A stretch of DNA of 35,690 nt from an uncultured Bacilli bacterium (GTDB lineage Bacteria > Bacillota_I > Bacilli_A > RF39 > UBA660), in contig CAJUMA010000015.1 of NCBI GenBank assembly GCA_910587065.1, positions 1 to 35,690 of the forward strand, written 5' to 3'. A program made the translations under genes and the position numbers. Below the pieces are notes generated by a model, which saw only the letters and a program-made list of their open reading frames with translations, was not told the DNA's origin and did no database searches. Below, in pieces: positions 1 through 7,809 of this stretch; position 1 is the stretch's first letter, and the number at the start of each line of letters is the position of its first letter.

Positions 1-2
1 CC

Positions 3-842
3 ATAAAAGGAGATGCAAACTTAGTTGCTGCCAATATAGCAAAAGGAAAAAGTATATTTGGAATATCAGGCACATACACAAGTGATGCGAATGCCGTAGC
101 TGGAAATATCTTAAGTGGAAAGATCGCCTATGTAAATGGAAGTAAAATAACTGGATCTATGCCTAGTAGATCTGATAGTGGAAATGTAGCCCAAGATAAA
201 GCATGGTTATACAGCAATAGAGTATATTTTGGAGTAGAAACAGGCTACTATCCATCAGCAAATTATGGAGGAATGACAGGAGTATCCGAAAGATACATAA
301 CATATGAATCATTAGCAAAAATAATAGGACTAACAGCCGATAAGTTAATAACAGGAAATACAATACTAGGAATAACAGGTACTGGTGGTGGATATAAAGC
401 ATATACATTTAATCGCGTAGCAGCAACTGTATCTTCTTCAAGAACATTTAAATATGGAACATGGGTAGGTTTAGCAGACAAAAATGAAACAGTATCTTTT
501 TCTGCAAATTTAGGTTTTACACCAAGTGAAGTGGTAGCTTGTGAACTTAAGTTAAGAGGAAATTATAGTTCAACGATTGAAACCAGTAATGATCACGATT
601 TTAGCTTTAGTAGAGGAAGTGATGCTAGATGGTACAAAAACGAATTAGAAACTTCACTTAGTGGAAATTATATGTCTAATACAGATAGTATTTCACGTTA
701 TGCAGATACTTATACAAATTGTAAAGTTTCGGGAAGTTCAATTATATTTCAACTAAGATATGTAGTTTCAGGACCAATAGGTAATGGTGTATCGACAAGG
801 GCTGATAAATTTTATCTATCTGGTACTCTTGTGTATAAATAA
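3..842 (+). CDS. Phage tail/appendage-type protein, 5' end outside the window
   Basis: The reading frame is open from base 3, before the first internal Met at 159, so this is the C-terminal 279 codons of a longer protein. The visible part has repeats of the form (A)NIxxGKxIxGIxGT: GKSIFGISGT, then GSKITGSM, then GNTILGITGTGG around residue 120. The last 140 residues are a serine- and tyrosine-rich beta-type domain with no catalytic motif I can see. Such glycine-rich turns are common in tail, baseplate or receptor-binding proteins of Firmicutes prophages, so a prophage or relic may end here. It is followed directly by a terminator. A phage-like surface adhesin is the alternative. Confidence 0.6.
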   Translation: MKGDANLVAANIAKGKSIFGISGTYTSDANAVAGNILSGKIAYVNGSKITGSMPSRSDSGNVAQDKAWLYSNRVYFGVETGYYPSANYGGMTGVSERYITYESLAKIIGLTADKLITGNTILGITGTGGGYKAYTFNRVAATVSSSRTFKYGTWVGLADKNETVSFSANLGFTPSEVVACELKLRGNYSSTIETSNDHDFSFSRGSDARWYKNELETSLSGNYMSNTDSISRYADTYTNCKVSGSSIIFQLRYVVSGPIGNGVSTRADKFYLSGTLVYK

Positions 843-853
843 TATGATAAAAG

Positions 854-877
854 TAAGAGTAAAACTCTTATTTTTTT
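854..877 (+). terminator. Intrinsic terminator of the tail-type gene
   Basis: TAAGAG (854-859) pairs with CTCTTA (865-870) across a five-base loop and runs into seven T. It lies 12 bases after the stop codon. Confidence 0.8.
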
Positions 878-962
878 GTTCTGTAAAAAAAGTAATTGAG
901 AAATTCATCGGTAATAAGAGTATTAGAAGGAAATAGACTCCTTCTTAGAAAAGAGGAGTAAG

Positions 963-1590
963 ATGAATGATGAAATCTTATTACCAGCTACATATGACTG
1001 TATGTTTAAAGCGTTAAGGAGAAGATTATTATGATGCAGGTCAGGTAATACAGATAAACTTTAATGACTTTTATCATTTTAAACATAGAAAAGATATTTA
1101 TAAATTTGTTTTTCTAGAAGAAGAGACCCATGAGATAGATGAAGATTCTACAGTAAAATATCATGTATGTCTTTTTAACATCTGGAATAGATGTTATAAT
1201 AAAGATGCTAAGAAATTAACAAGATTTGAAAAATTTTGCTTAATCTTAAAATCAGAAACAAAAGAATATGCAAAAAAGATATCAGGGGATGATGAAGTAA
1301 TGGGAAATATAGTAGATGAAATAGCAAGACTGAGTAAAGACAATACCATGTTAGGATTATATGATGCCGAAGTAGAAGCAGAGAAGATAAGAAAGACAAG
1401 ACTAAAGGGAGCAAGACAAGAAGGGTTAGAACAAGGTATTAAACAAGGCATTGAACAGGGGATTGAACAAGGTAAAAGAGAAATGATAATGCCAATGTAT
1501 AAAGATGGTGTTGCAATTGAAAAAATAGCTGCATACGCAAATATTACTATTGAAGAAGTAAATAATTTACTTGAATTTAAAGAAGATTAA
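963..1590 (+). pseudogene. Rpn-type PD-(D/E)XK nuclease/transposase relic
   Basis: The ATG at 963 sits behind AGAGGAG and begins MNDEILLPATYDCMFKAL, the usual N-terminus of PDDEXK_2 / Rpn-family proteins, but stops at 1034. The rest of the family lies in another frame from about 1021 (DYYDAGQVIQINF onward) to 1590. It ends in the typical tail of EQGI/KQGI repeats, residues QEGLEQGIKQGIEQG, and a short helical domain. The join around 1015-1021 has lost the central nuclease region as well as shifting frame, so the gene cannot make active enzyme. Codons 1300-1590 could still give a 96-residue C-terminal fragment. Rpn genes recombine and decay often, which fits. Confidence 0.85.
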
Positions 1591-1607
1591 ATTCTTCTTT
1601 TCTTTTT
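1579..1607 (+). terminator. Terminator of the Rpn relic
   Basis: AAAGAAGA (1579-1586) and TCTTCTTT (1593-1600) form a perfect 8-bp stem with a 6-base loop. A T-rich tail interrupted by one C follows. Confidence 0.6.
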
Positions 1608-1668
1608 CAAAAAATTACGTATTATTTTGATAATTATTGTATAATATATTTAGTTTGGTGGGATTATT

Positions 1669-2364
1669 ATGATAGCAGTAGTGACTGGCGGATGTAGTGG
1701 CCTTGGACTAGAGTTCAGTAAGTACTTAGCAAACTCAGGCTACACAGTTTATGCCTTATATAACAAAAGTATTGACAATGCTCTTTTACTGGAAGATGAA
1801 TATTCTAATGTAAGAGCGATTAAATGTGATATAAGAGATGAAAATGAAGTTGATAAAGTATTATTTAATATTGGTGATATAGATATACTAATTAACAATG
1901 CAGGTATAGCAAAAGATAATTCTTATCAAGATAAGACAAAAAAAGAATTTATGAGTGTTTTAGAGACTAATGTTGTTGGAACATTTTTAGTTATTAAGTA
2001 TGCGATAGATAAGATGAATAAAAATGGGATCATAATAAATATTAGTAGTAATAATGCCATTGATGCTCATACATCATTATCTTACGATTATGATGCCTCA
2101 AAAGCGGGAATAAATATGCTTACTAAAGACTTTGCTTTAGCCATTGAGGAAGAAAAAAAAGATTTAGTAATTGTATCTATTTGTCCAGGTTGGATTAATA
2201 CAGATGCAGTGAATAGTATGAATCCAGTTTTTTTAAAACAAGAATTAGAAAGAACAAATCAAAAAGAATTGCTTGATAAATGTGAACTTGTAAAATATAT
2301 TGTTGATAATATTAAAAATTATAAAAATGGTGAAGTAGTTGTTGTAAAGGAGTTAGAGAAATAA
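1669..2364 (+). CDS. SDR-family oxidoreductase
   Basis: This is a classical short-chain dehydrogenase/reductase of 231 residues, near the usual 240-260. It has the Rossmann dinucleotide site TGGCSGLG at residues 6-13, INNAG near residue 87 and the catalytic YDxxK motif as YDASKAG near residue 143. A serine pair (ISSNN) about 20 residues earlier supplies the catalytic Ser. It should be a cytosolic NAD(P)H enzyme; the substrate cannot be told. A TATAAT at 1640-1645 and the weak ribosome site GGTGGG precede it. One base separates its stop from the next ATG, so it is probably co-translated with the PLP enzyme, which suggests a shared pathway. Confidence 0.9.
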   Translation: MIAVVTGGCSGLGLEFSKYLANSGYTVYALYNKSIDNALLLEDEYSNVRAIKCDIRDENEVDKVLFNIGDIDILINNAGIAKDNSYQDKTKKEFMSVLETNVVGTFLVIKYAIDKMNKNGIIINISSNNAIDAHTSLSYDYDASKAGINMLTKDFALAIEEEKKDLVIVSICPGWINTDAVNSMNPVFLKQELERTNQKELLDKCELVKYIVDNIKNYKNGEVVVVKELEK

Positions 2365-2365
2365 T

Positions 2366-3598
2366 ATGAAAAGAGAAGAAATACAGAATTTAGTAAGTAA
2401 ATGTGAAGATAAATGTTCATCAACATTTAAAAAAATAGATGAGACTTGTCTTTTTTTTAGTGAAAAGGTACTTAATGCTATGCAAGAATCTAATTTGAGT
2501 GAGAGTGCTTTTACAGAAACAACTGGTTATGGTTATAATGATATTGGAAGAGAGACAATTGAAAATATTTATAAGTGTGTATTTGCATCAGAAGATGCTC
2601 TTGTTAGAAATCAATTTGTCTCAGGCTCTCATGCTTTATCGGTTACTCTTTTTGCTCTTTTGAGACCAAATGATACTCTTTTATCTATAAGTGGAAATCC
2701 ATATGACACGCTTCATGAGGTTATTGGTATAAAAGAAAATCCATCATCACTTGCATCTTTTGGTGTAAATTATGAGGAAATAGATTTAGTAGATAATGAT
2801 TTTGACTATGAAAAAATAGCTGATTATTTGAGTCATAATACTCCTAAAGTTATTGAAATACAAAGAAGTAAAGGATATTCAACTAGAGATAGTTTAACAA
2901 TAGACAAGATAAAAAGAGTTGTTGATTTAATAAAGCGAATAAACAAAGATGTAATTATTATGGTTGATAATTGTTATTGTGAATTTGTTGAAAGGATAAA
3001 TCCGATTGAAGTTGGGGCTGATATTTGCGTTGGTTCTTTGATTAAGAATTTAGGTGGGGGAATTGCACCTAATGGAGCTTATGTAGTTGGTAAGAAAAAA
3101 CTAATTGACTTAGTAGGAGAAAGGCTTACACTTCCTGGAGAGGGAAGAGAAGTTGGACCAACATTAGGTGTTAATAAACAAATATTACAAGGTTTATTTT
3201 TTGCGCCATCAGTAGTTGCATCTTCTTTAAAAACAGCAGTTTTAACAAGTGCTTTACTTGAAGAGTTAGGATATAAAGTAAGCCCTAAATTTAATAGTGT
3301 ACGTGCTGATATTGTTCAAAATATTGAATTTAATAATGAAAAGTTACTTATAAAGTTTGTTCAAGGAATACAAGCAGGTTCGCCAGTGGATTCCAAAGTC
3401 ACACCAATTCCTTGGGATATGCCAGGATATACTGATCAAGTAATTATGGCTGCCGGGGCTTTTACTCAAGGAAGTAGTATTGAACTTTCCTGTGATGGAC
3501 CTATTAGACCGCCTTATATTGCTTATATGCAAGGGGGACTTACATATGAATATGGTAAACTTGGGTTGATAAAAGCGATAGAATTTTTAACTAAATGA
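2366..3598 (+). CDS. Methionine gamma-lyase-like PLP enzyme (YnbB / aluminium-resistance family)
   Basis: The 410 residues match the fold-type I PLP family once called aluminium resistance protein (Bacillus YnbB). Marks are the N-terminal TTGYGYNDIGRE, the cofactor-contact stretch QFVSGSHALS near residues 84-93, VDNCYCEF with the PLP-binding Asp near 197, and the Schiff-base lysine in SLIKNLGGGIAP (Lys227). Length is that of the family. Members are annotated as methionine gamma-lyase family proteins acting on sulphur amino acids, but the true substrate is poorly known. It lies one base after the SDR gene and there is no terminator between them. Confidence 0.9.
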   Translation: MKREEIQNLVSKCEDKCSSTFKKIDETCLFFSEKVLNAMQESNLSESAFTETTGYGYNDIGRETIENIYKCVFASEDALVRNQFVSGSHALSVTLFALLRPNDTLLSISGNPYDTLHEVIGIKENPSSLASFGVNYEEIDLVDNDFDYEKIADYLSHNTPKVIEIQRSKGYSTRDSLTIDKIKRVVDLIKRINKDVIIMVDNCYCEFVERINPIEVGADICVGSLIKNLGGGIAPNGAYVVGKKKLIDLVGERLTLPGEGREVGPTLGVNKQILQGLFFAPSVVASSLKTAVLTSALLEELGYKVSPKFNSVRADIVQNIEFNNEKLLIKFVQGIQAGSPVDSKVTPIPWDMPGYTDQVIMAAGAFTQGSSIELSCDGPIRPPYIAYMQGGLTYEYGKLGLIKAIEFLTK

Positions 3599-3648
3599 TA
3601 GATTTATAGTTCATTTTTATATATAATTAAGATAATGGAGTTGGTTTG

Positions 3649-5352
3649 ATGAGTAGTAAATTAAAAAAAACAATGATAGTAACATTTGTCTTTATTATAG
3701 CTACTATTATAAGTGTCTATATTCTTCTTCATGGCAATAAAATACTTGTGAACTTTGAAATAATAGACTTAACAAATAATTATACAGAATATAAGTTAAA
3801 ATTTACTAAAGTTAAGGCAGCAGATCACTATGTTATTGAGATCCGTAATTCGGAAAATCGAAAAGTTTTCGAACTTGATACAGAAAATGAACTTAATAAT
3901 TTTAGTTTAACAAATTTAAAGAATAATGAAGAATACTCTTTAATGGTTTATGCTTATGATAAATTGGGTGATTATCGCCCTTGTGAAAAAGAATATAAGT
4001 TTACTTGGAATGAACCTACTTTTGATGATGAGGCAAGTATTCTTTTAAATGATGAAGATTATTTAATAAATATATTAGGTGATTTGGAAGATAAAGACTA
4101 TTATTTAACAGTTAAGTCTGGTGATGAACAAATTATAGGCAAAAATATTACTAGTAATGAGTATATAATTAGTAAAAGTTATTATGAAGGATTAGAAAAA
4201 GAGTTAGTTGCTACTTTAAGTGTTAATGGCGAGTTGGTTGATGAAATTCATTTATTTAATAATATGAATCCTGTTAGTGATGTTGTTATTAATAATTTAA
4301 GTAATGAAGAAATTGTTCCTTTTAATGATTTAACCTTAAGTTATGAAGGGGGAGATAATGCGAGTATATATGAAATAAATGTAATTAAGGATGGCAAAGT
4401 TGTTAGAAAAAGTAATACAAAGAAGAAAACTGTTGTATTATCTAAGAATCTTTTTAGTGTAGGCGATTCGTATACTTTAGAAGTAATTGCAAAGTATGAT
4501 AATTATGAGAAGAGGACAGGCGTTAATATTACGATGAGTGATTTAATTCAATTAAGTCCAGTATATATTTCAAATAATTGGAAATATGTAAAAAAAGGAA
4601 CAAAGTTGGAATTAATATCAAATGATGAAGGTGCTAAGATTTATTACACCCTTGATGGTAAAAGTCCTGAAAGTTTTGGAATACTTTATACTGAACCAAT
4701 TGTTATAAATGAAAATGTTACTTTAAAAACAGTTTCGATGAAAGATGGTTATTTAGATAGTGTTATATCAACGTATGATATTAATGTTGGAGTAAAAGAT
4801 AAACTAAAAGTTTATTTAAGTCCTTCCAATCAACATGGTAATTTAGGTGTTAAAAGTGTTGGTTTTACTAACGAAATGGATGAGATGAATGATTTATCAA
4901 ACTATATTCAAGAAAGGCTTGAAGCAAAGGGAGTAAAGGTTTATCGCAATAACCCCGCAGGCAATATTAATCTTTGGAATAGGGATTCTAATTATTATGG
5001 AGTTGATTTAAAAATAGCAATTCATTCAAATGCTTCAATTGATCATGATAAGTATGGTATTGAAACATGGATTGATACGCAAAATAGTCAAACTGTAAGT
5101 ATAGCAAATGCTATTCAAAAGGGGCTCATGAGTATCTATCCTTATAAAGATAAGCCTGGAGCTAATCGTGGAGTTAAGTATGCTAATGGGGCTTTAGGAG
5201 AAGCAAATGATATGTATATTCCTTTTGGATTATTAGTAGAAGTTGCTCATCATGATAATGAAAGTGATGCAGAATGGATTATGCAAAATAAAAAATTAAT
5301 AGGTTATAATATAGCTGATTCTATTTTAAAATATTATCAAGTTATTGAATGA
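3649..5352 (+). CDS. Membrane-anchored N-acetylmuramoyl-L-alanine amidase (Amidase_3)
   Basis: This is a cell-wall hydrolase that should cleave the MurNAc-L-Ala bond outside the membrane. A short basic N-terminus and one hydrophobic anchor (residues 8-28) precede about 300 residues of beta-sandwich, fibronectin-like segments. A chitobiase-C-terminal-like module follows, with YYTLDGKSPE around residue 343. The Amidase_3 domain runs from about residue 385 to 567. Its probable zinc ligands are His396 (SNQHGN), Glu409 (TNEMDE) and His459 (IHSNAS), with Glu531 (VEVAHHD) as the catalytic Glu. The first motif is divergent from the usual DAGHGG. I chose ATG 3649 over TTG 3646 because GGAG at 3637-3640 then has 8-base spacing. 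Confidence 0.88.
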   Translation: MSSKLKKTMIVTFVFIIATIISVYILLHGNKILVNFEIIDLTNNYTEYKLKFTKVKAADHYVIEIRNSENRKVFELDTENELNNFSLTNLKNNEEYSLMVYAYDKLGDYRPCEKEYKFTWNEPTFDDEASILLNDEDYLINILGDLEDKDYYLTVKSGDEQIIGKNITSNEYIISKSYYEGLEKELVATLSVNGELVDEIHLFNNMNPVSDVVINNLSNEEIVPFNDLTLSYEGGDNASIYEINVIKDGKVVRKSNTKKKTVVLSKNLFSVGDSYTLEVIAKYDNYEKRTGVNITMSDLIQLSPVYISNNWKYVKKGTKLELISNDEGAKIYYTLDGKSPESFGILYTEPIVINENVTLKTVSMKDGYLDSVISTYDINVGVKDKLKVYLSPSNQHGNLGVKSVGFTNEMDEMNDLSNYIQERLEAKGVKVYRNNPAGNINLWNRDSNYYGVDLKIAIHSNASIDHDKYGIETWIDTQNSQTVSIANAIQKGLMSIYPYKDKPGANRGVKYANGALGEANDMYIPFGLLVEVAHHDNESDAEWIMQNKKLIGYNIADSILKYYQVIE

Positions 5353-5409
5353 TTTGTCGAATCTCTTTTAAATGAAAAAAATATCAAGTATATTTATCTT
5401 GGTGATGAA

Positions 5410-5499
5410 ATGGAGGAGATTAATAAGTTGTTTGATAGTATGTTATGTAGTATTGATAAAGCAGTAGAATTATTAAAAAAGACTTCCGAAAAAATTTAG
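5410..5499 (+). CDS. Possible 29-residue ORF or relic after the amidase
   Basis: An ATG with GGTGAT three bases upstream gives a 29-residue amphipathic peptide (MEEINKLFDSML, then AVELLKKTSEKI) that ends inside the terminator stem. The same frame stays open back to the amidase stop at 5350-5352 and reads like protein (NEKNIKYIYLGDE). It may be the tail of a lost gene rather than a working peptide. Nothing else is seen in 5353-5537 except the terminator. Confidence 0.3.
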   Translation: MEEINKLFDSMLCSIDKAVELLKKTSEKI

Positions 5500-5510
5500 G
5501 AAGTTTTTTT
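5479..5510 (+). terminator. Terminator after the amidase
   Basis: ACTTCC (5482-5487) pairs with GGAAGT (5499-5504), followed by six T. Confidence 0.8.
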
Positions 5511-5537
5511 ATGGTTAATTTGCTTTTTTCCTAATCG

Positions 5538-5566
5538 TTGACTTTTATACTAAAATATTTTAGAAT
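5538..5566 (+). promoter_or_regulatory. Promoter of gpsB-rnpB
   Basis: TTGACT (5538-5543), a 17-base spacer and TAGAAT (5561-5566) give a near-consensus sigma-A promoter. It lies where an upstream in-frame start would be, which supports ATG 5592 as the gpsB start. Confidence 0.7.
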
Positions 5567-5591
5567 TATATATATAAGAAGGGTGACGCAT

Positions 5592-5936
5592 ATGTATAAT
5601 GAAAAGTTATTTTTAACTCCTCAAGAAATTTTAGATAAAGAGTTTAAGATTGATGCAAAAGGGTATCGTCCTCAAGAAGTTGATAAATTTCTTGATATGG
5701 TTATAAGAGATTATACAGAATTTGCTAGTATCATTAAGAAATTACAAAATGAGAATAAAATGTTGGTTGATGATAATACCAAGTTAAAAGCTGAATATCG
5801 TAAAATGAAAAACATTATTGATTCGGCTAATGAGTCTAGTGCAACTGGTGGTACAGGGAAAAATAATTTCAATAATGTGGATCTTCTTAAAAGAATTAGC
5901 AACTTGGAAAAAGTTGTATACGGTAAAGAAGAATAA
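5592..5936 (+). CDS. gpsB: Cell-division protein GpsB (DivIVA family)
   Basis: The 114 residues have the DivIVA/GpsB N-terminal membrane-binding domain: LTPQEILDKEF, then the conserved YRPQEVDKFLD near residues 24-34. A coiled coil (about 35-75), a low-complexity linker rich in Gly, Ser and Asn, and a short C-terminal helix of the kind that forms the GpsB trimer follow. GpsB links peptidoglycan synthases with the division and elongation machinery on the inner face of the membrane. The start at 5592 has GAAGGGTGA upstream and gives the family length. The gene lies directly before rnpB as in Bacillus, and its stop codon overlaps the first helix of that RNA. Confidence 0.93.
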   Translation: MYNEKLFLTPQEILDKEFKIDAKGYRPQEVDKFLDMVIRDYTEFASIIKKLQNENKMLVDDNTKLKAEYRKMKNIIDSANESSATGGTGKNNFNNVDLLKRISNLEKVVYGKEE

Positions 5937-6275
5937 TATCTTAGATAAACGCTGCATAGAATTATGTTGAGGAAAGTCCATGCTCGCACAGTCTGTGATG
6001 ACTGTAGTGTTTGTGCTAGAGGAATAAATAACTCTAGGTAAGTTTTACTTAACGGCTCCGAAATAACCTAACCATGGTTAAATTAGGTATAAAAGTGCCA
6101 AAGAGACGAGCTACTTTGGAAACGAAGTAGGTGGAACGTGGTAAACCCCGCAAGCGAGAAATCCAAATTTGGTAGGAGAGTCTTTGGAAACGAAAGATAA
6201 GGGACCAAAGGACACGTAAGTGTAGATAAATGTTTATCGCCTTTTTAGGTACAGAACATGGCTTATTAGATATTA
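5937..6275 (+). ncRNA. rnpB: RNase P RNA, class B
   Basis: This is the catalytic RNA that trims tRNA 5' leaders. The conserved region GAGGAAAGTCC is at 5969-5979, and the matching 3' element ACAGAACATGGCTTA at 6251-6265; these form the P4 core. GGTAAACCCC and AAATTTGGTAGG in the middle are typical of the Bacillus (class B) type. Helix P1 pairs AATATCT at 5935-5941 with AGATATT at 6268-6274, so the ends are approximate. I see no strong terminator after it. Confidence 0.95.
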
Positions 6276-6299
6276 TTTCTTAATAATTTTAGGAGATGA

Positions 6300-6806
6300 T
6301 TGATTCTGATAGAAGCAGGAGAAGCTCTTAAGAATACTCGAGAAAGTTCTGGGGTTTCAATAGAAGAAGCTAGCAAAGATTTGAACATTCCAGTAATTGT
6401 ATTAGAGCAAATTGAAAATGGTTCGATTGGGTCTTTTGAAGACATATATGTACTTAAACAGGATATGGTTAATTATGCCAAATATTTAGGCGTAAATACG
6501 GAGACTGTTATTAATAAGTTTAATGAATATATGTTTGACTATACATCGAAGATACCAATGGCGGAAATAGAAAAACAAGTTAGAGAAAAGAATAAAGAAA
6601 AAGAAGATGAAGATAGAATATTCTCGCCTTATACGAGAGTATATCCTAAAGAGAAGACAATGCCTTATATAATTACGGGGATTGTTGTAATAATATTGGT
6701 TATTTGTGCTATTGTTTGGAGTATTAAACAAATAACTATTGATAATAGCAGTTCAAATTTAATAGGTGTTTTAAATGTGGAGGTAGAATATGAATTTACC
6801 AAATAA
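6300..6806 (+). CDS. rodZ: RodZ-like HTH membrane protein (YmfM type)
   Basis: Residues 5-75 form a Cro/C1-type helix-turn-helix (GEALKNTRESSGVSIEEA, then LEQIENGSI). A charged linker and one transmembrane helix (about residues 121-141) follow, leaving a short extracytoplasmic tail. That is the RodZ/YmfM layout, a partner of MreB in cell elongation, though this copy is short (168 residues against about 290) and lacks the C-terminal domain. The likely start is TTG 6300, four bases after AGGAG; an ATG at 6296 is out of frame. It overlaps pgsA by 17 bases, as the ymfM-pgsA pair does in Bacillus. Confidence 0.8.
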   Translation: MILIEAGEALKNTRESSGVSIEEASKDLNIPVIVLEQIENGSIGSFEDIYVLKQDMVNYAKYLGVNTETVINKFNEYMFDYTSKIPMAEIEKQVREKNKEKEDEDRIFSPYTRVYPKEKTMPYIITGIVVIILVICAIVWSIKQITIDNSSSNLIGVLNVEVEYEFTK

Positions 6807-7383
6807 AATTACTGTTTTTAGAATAATTCTTTCAATAATGTTATTAGTATTATTAATATTTCCTTTTGATATGTGTGGTTTATCTTGGCCAAGTTATCAA
6901 GTATTTGGAAGTATTACTATTAATTTAGAATATATTGTTGGTGGTGTTATTTTTTTAGTTGCTTCATTAACGGACTTTTTGGATGGCAACATAGCGAGAA
7001 AAAAAGGTTTAGTTACAGATTTTGGAAAAGTAATGGATGCAATAGCTGATAAAGTATTAGTTAATGGTGTATTAATCGTTTTAGCTTGTAATGGCTTTAT
7101 CAATGTAGTTATTCCCGTAATTATTATCACAAGAGATATATTTGTTGATTCTATTAAGATGGTAGCAGGAAATAAAGGAAAAGCAGTTGGTGCGAGTCTT
7201 CTTGGAAAACTTAAAACAATATGTATGATGATAGGCTTAACATTAGTTTTCTTTTATAACCTACCATTTGAACTTTTAAATATTAATGTTGCTGAAGGAC
7301 TTATGTATGCTGCAACAGTTTTATCAATAATATCAGGTATTCAGTATTATTTAGTTAATAAAGATTTTTTAGAAGAGAAATAA
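6790..7383 (+). CDS. pgsA: CDP-diacylglycerol-glycerol-3-phosphate phosphatidyltransferase
   Basis: PgsA makes phosphatidylglycerol phosphate, the committed step to phosphatidylglycerol. The 197-residue polytopic protein carries the complete CDP-alcohol phosphatidyltransferase motif D-G-x2-A-R-x8-G-x3-D-x3-D at Asp65, Gly66, Ala69, Arg70, Gly79, Asp83 and Asp87. Hydrophobic helices lie on both sides of the motif. The start overlaps the rodZ-like gene and has GGAGG upstream. In Bacillus cinA comes next; here a terminator and a broken small ORF stand in its place. Confidence 0.95.
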   Translation: MNLPNKITVFRIILSIMLLVLLIFPFDMCGLSWPSYQVFGSITINLEYIVGGVIFLVASLTDFLDGNIARKKGLVTDFGKVMDAIADKVLVNGVLIVLACNGFINVVIPVIIITRDIFVDSIKMVAGNKGKAVGASLLGKLKTICMMIGLTLVFFYNLPFELLNINVAEGLMYAATVLSIISGIQYYLVNKDFLEEK

Positions 7384-7405
7384 GGCTTGTTTGAAGTCTT
7401 TTTTT
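7382..7405 (+). terminator. Terminator of pgsA
   Basis: AAGGCTT (7382-7388) pairs with AAGTCTT (7394-7400) with one G-T pair, then five more T. The stem begins within the pgsA stop codon. Confidence 0.75.
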
Positions 7406-7463
7406 GTTAGTTTTTATTTTTGGTTTTCCTTCATTTATAATATACAGCATTGGAGATGAGAAA

Positions 7464-7615
7464 ATGAATGTCGATTTAATGCCCGATGAAGTACAAAGTG
7501 TATCTTATGAAGAAGCGCTAGCAATGGAAAAGTCTTATTCAACACAGTACAGTTGGATAGTGAAGAAGGAGAAAAAAGGTTAGCCAAAGAAAATAAAGTA
7601 TTATTCGAAGAATAA
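7464..7615 (+). pseudogene. Small frameshifted ORF between pgsA and recA
   Basis: The ATG at 7464 has a good ribosome site (GGAG, 8-base spacing) and a TATAAT at 7436-7441. It reads 39 residues (MNVDLMPDEVQSVSYEEALA...) to a stop at 7581-7583. A neighbouring frame then continues with protein-like sequence (TVQLDSEEGEKRLAKENKVL) to a TAA at 7613-7615 just before a terminator. A single-base shift around 7540-7555 would give one product of about 50 residues. I do not recognise a family. Confidence 0.4.
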
Positions 7616-7616
7616 G

Positions 7617-7651
7617 ATAAAAAATATTTTAATTCTATCAAATATTTTTTT
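7617..7651 (+). terminator. Terminator after the small broken ORF
   Basis: AAAATATTT (7621-7629) pairs with AAATATTTT (7640-7648) and ends in a T run. Confidence 0.65.
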
Positions 7652-7733
7652 AATTTTTAAAGCAAAAGGAAAATGTATGGGTAATATATATTTTAGAGGG
7701 ATAAGGTTAGTTTTTGAGGAAAAAGAATTTAAT

Positions 7734-7747
7734 TGTACATTTGTTCG
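7734..7747 (+). promoter_or_regulatory. LexA (SOS) box of recA
   Basis: TGTACATTTGTTCG matches the Bacillus SOS consensus CGAACATATGTTCG at 11 of 14 positions, including the whole right half. It lies 10 bases upstream of the recA -35. Confidence 0.75.
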
Positions 7748-7756
7748 AAAAAAATA

Positions 7757-7785
7757 TTGACAAAGTTATAATTATTTATTAAAAT
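7757..7785 (+). promoter_or_regulatory. recA promoter
   Basis: A perfect TTGACA (7757-7762), a 17-base spacer and TAAAAT (7780-7785). Transcription should start near 7792, just before the ribosome site AGGAGA. Confidence 0.8.
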
Positions 7786-7809
7786 TAATTTAGAAATAGG
7801 AGAGACAAG

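Noticed and set aside
5538..5591. An 18-residue N-terminal extension of GpsB
   Set aside because: The extra codons cover a near-consensus promoter, and the ribosome site serves ATG 5592.
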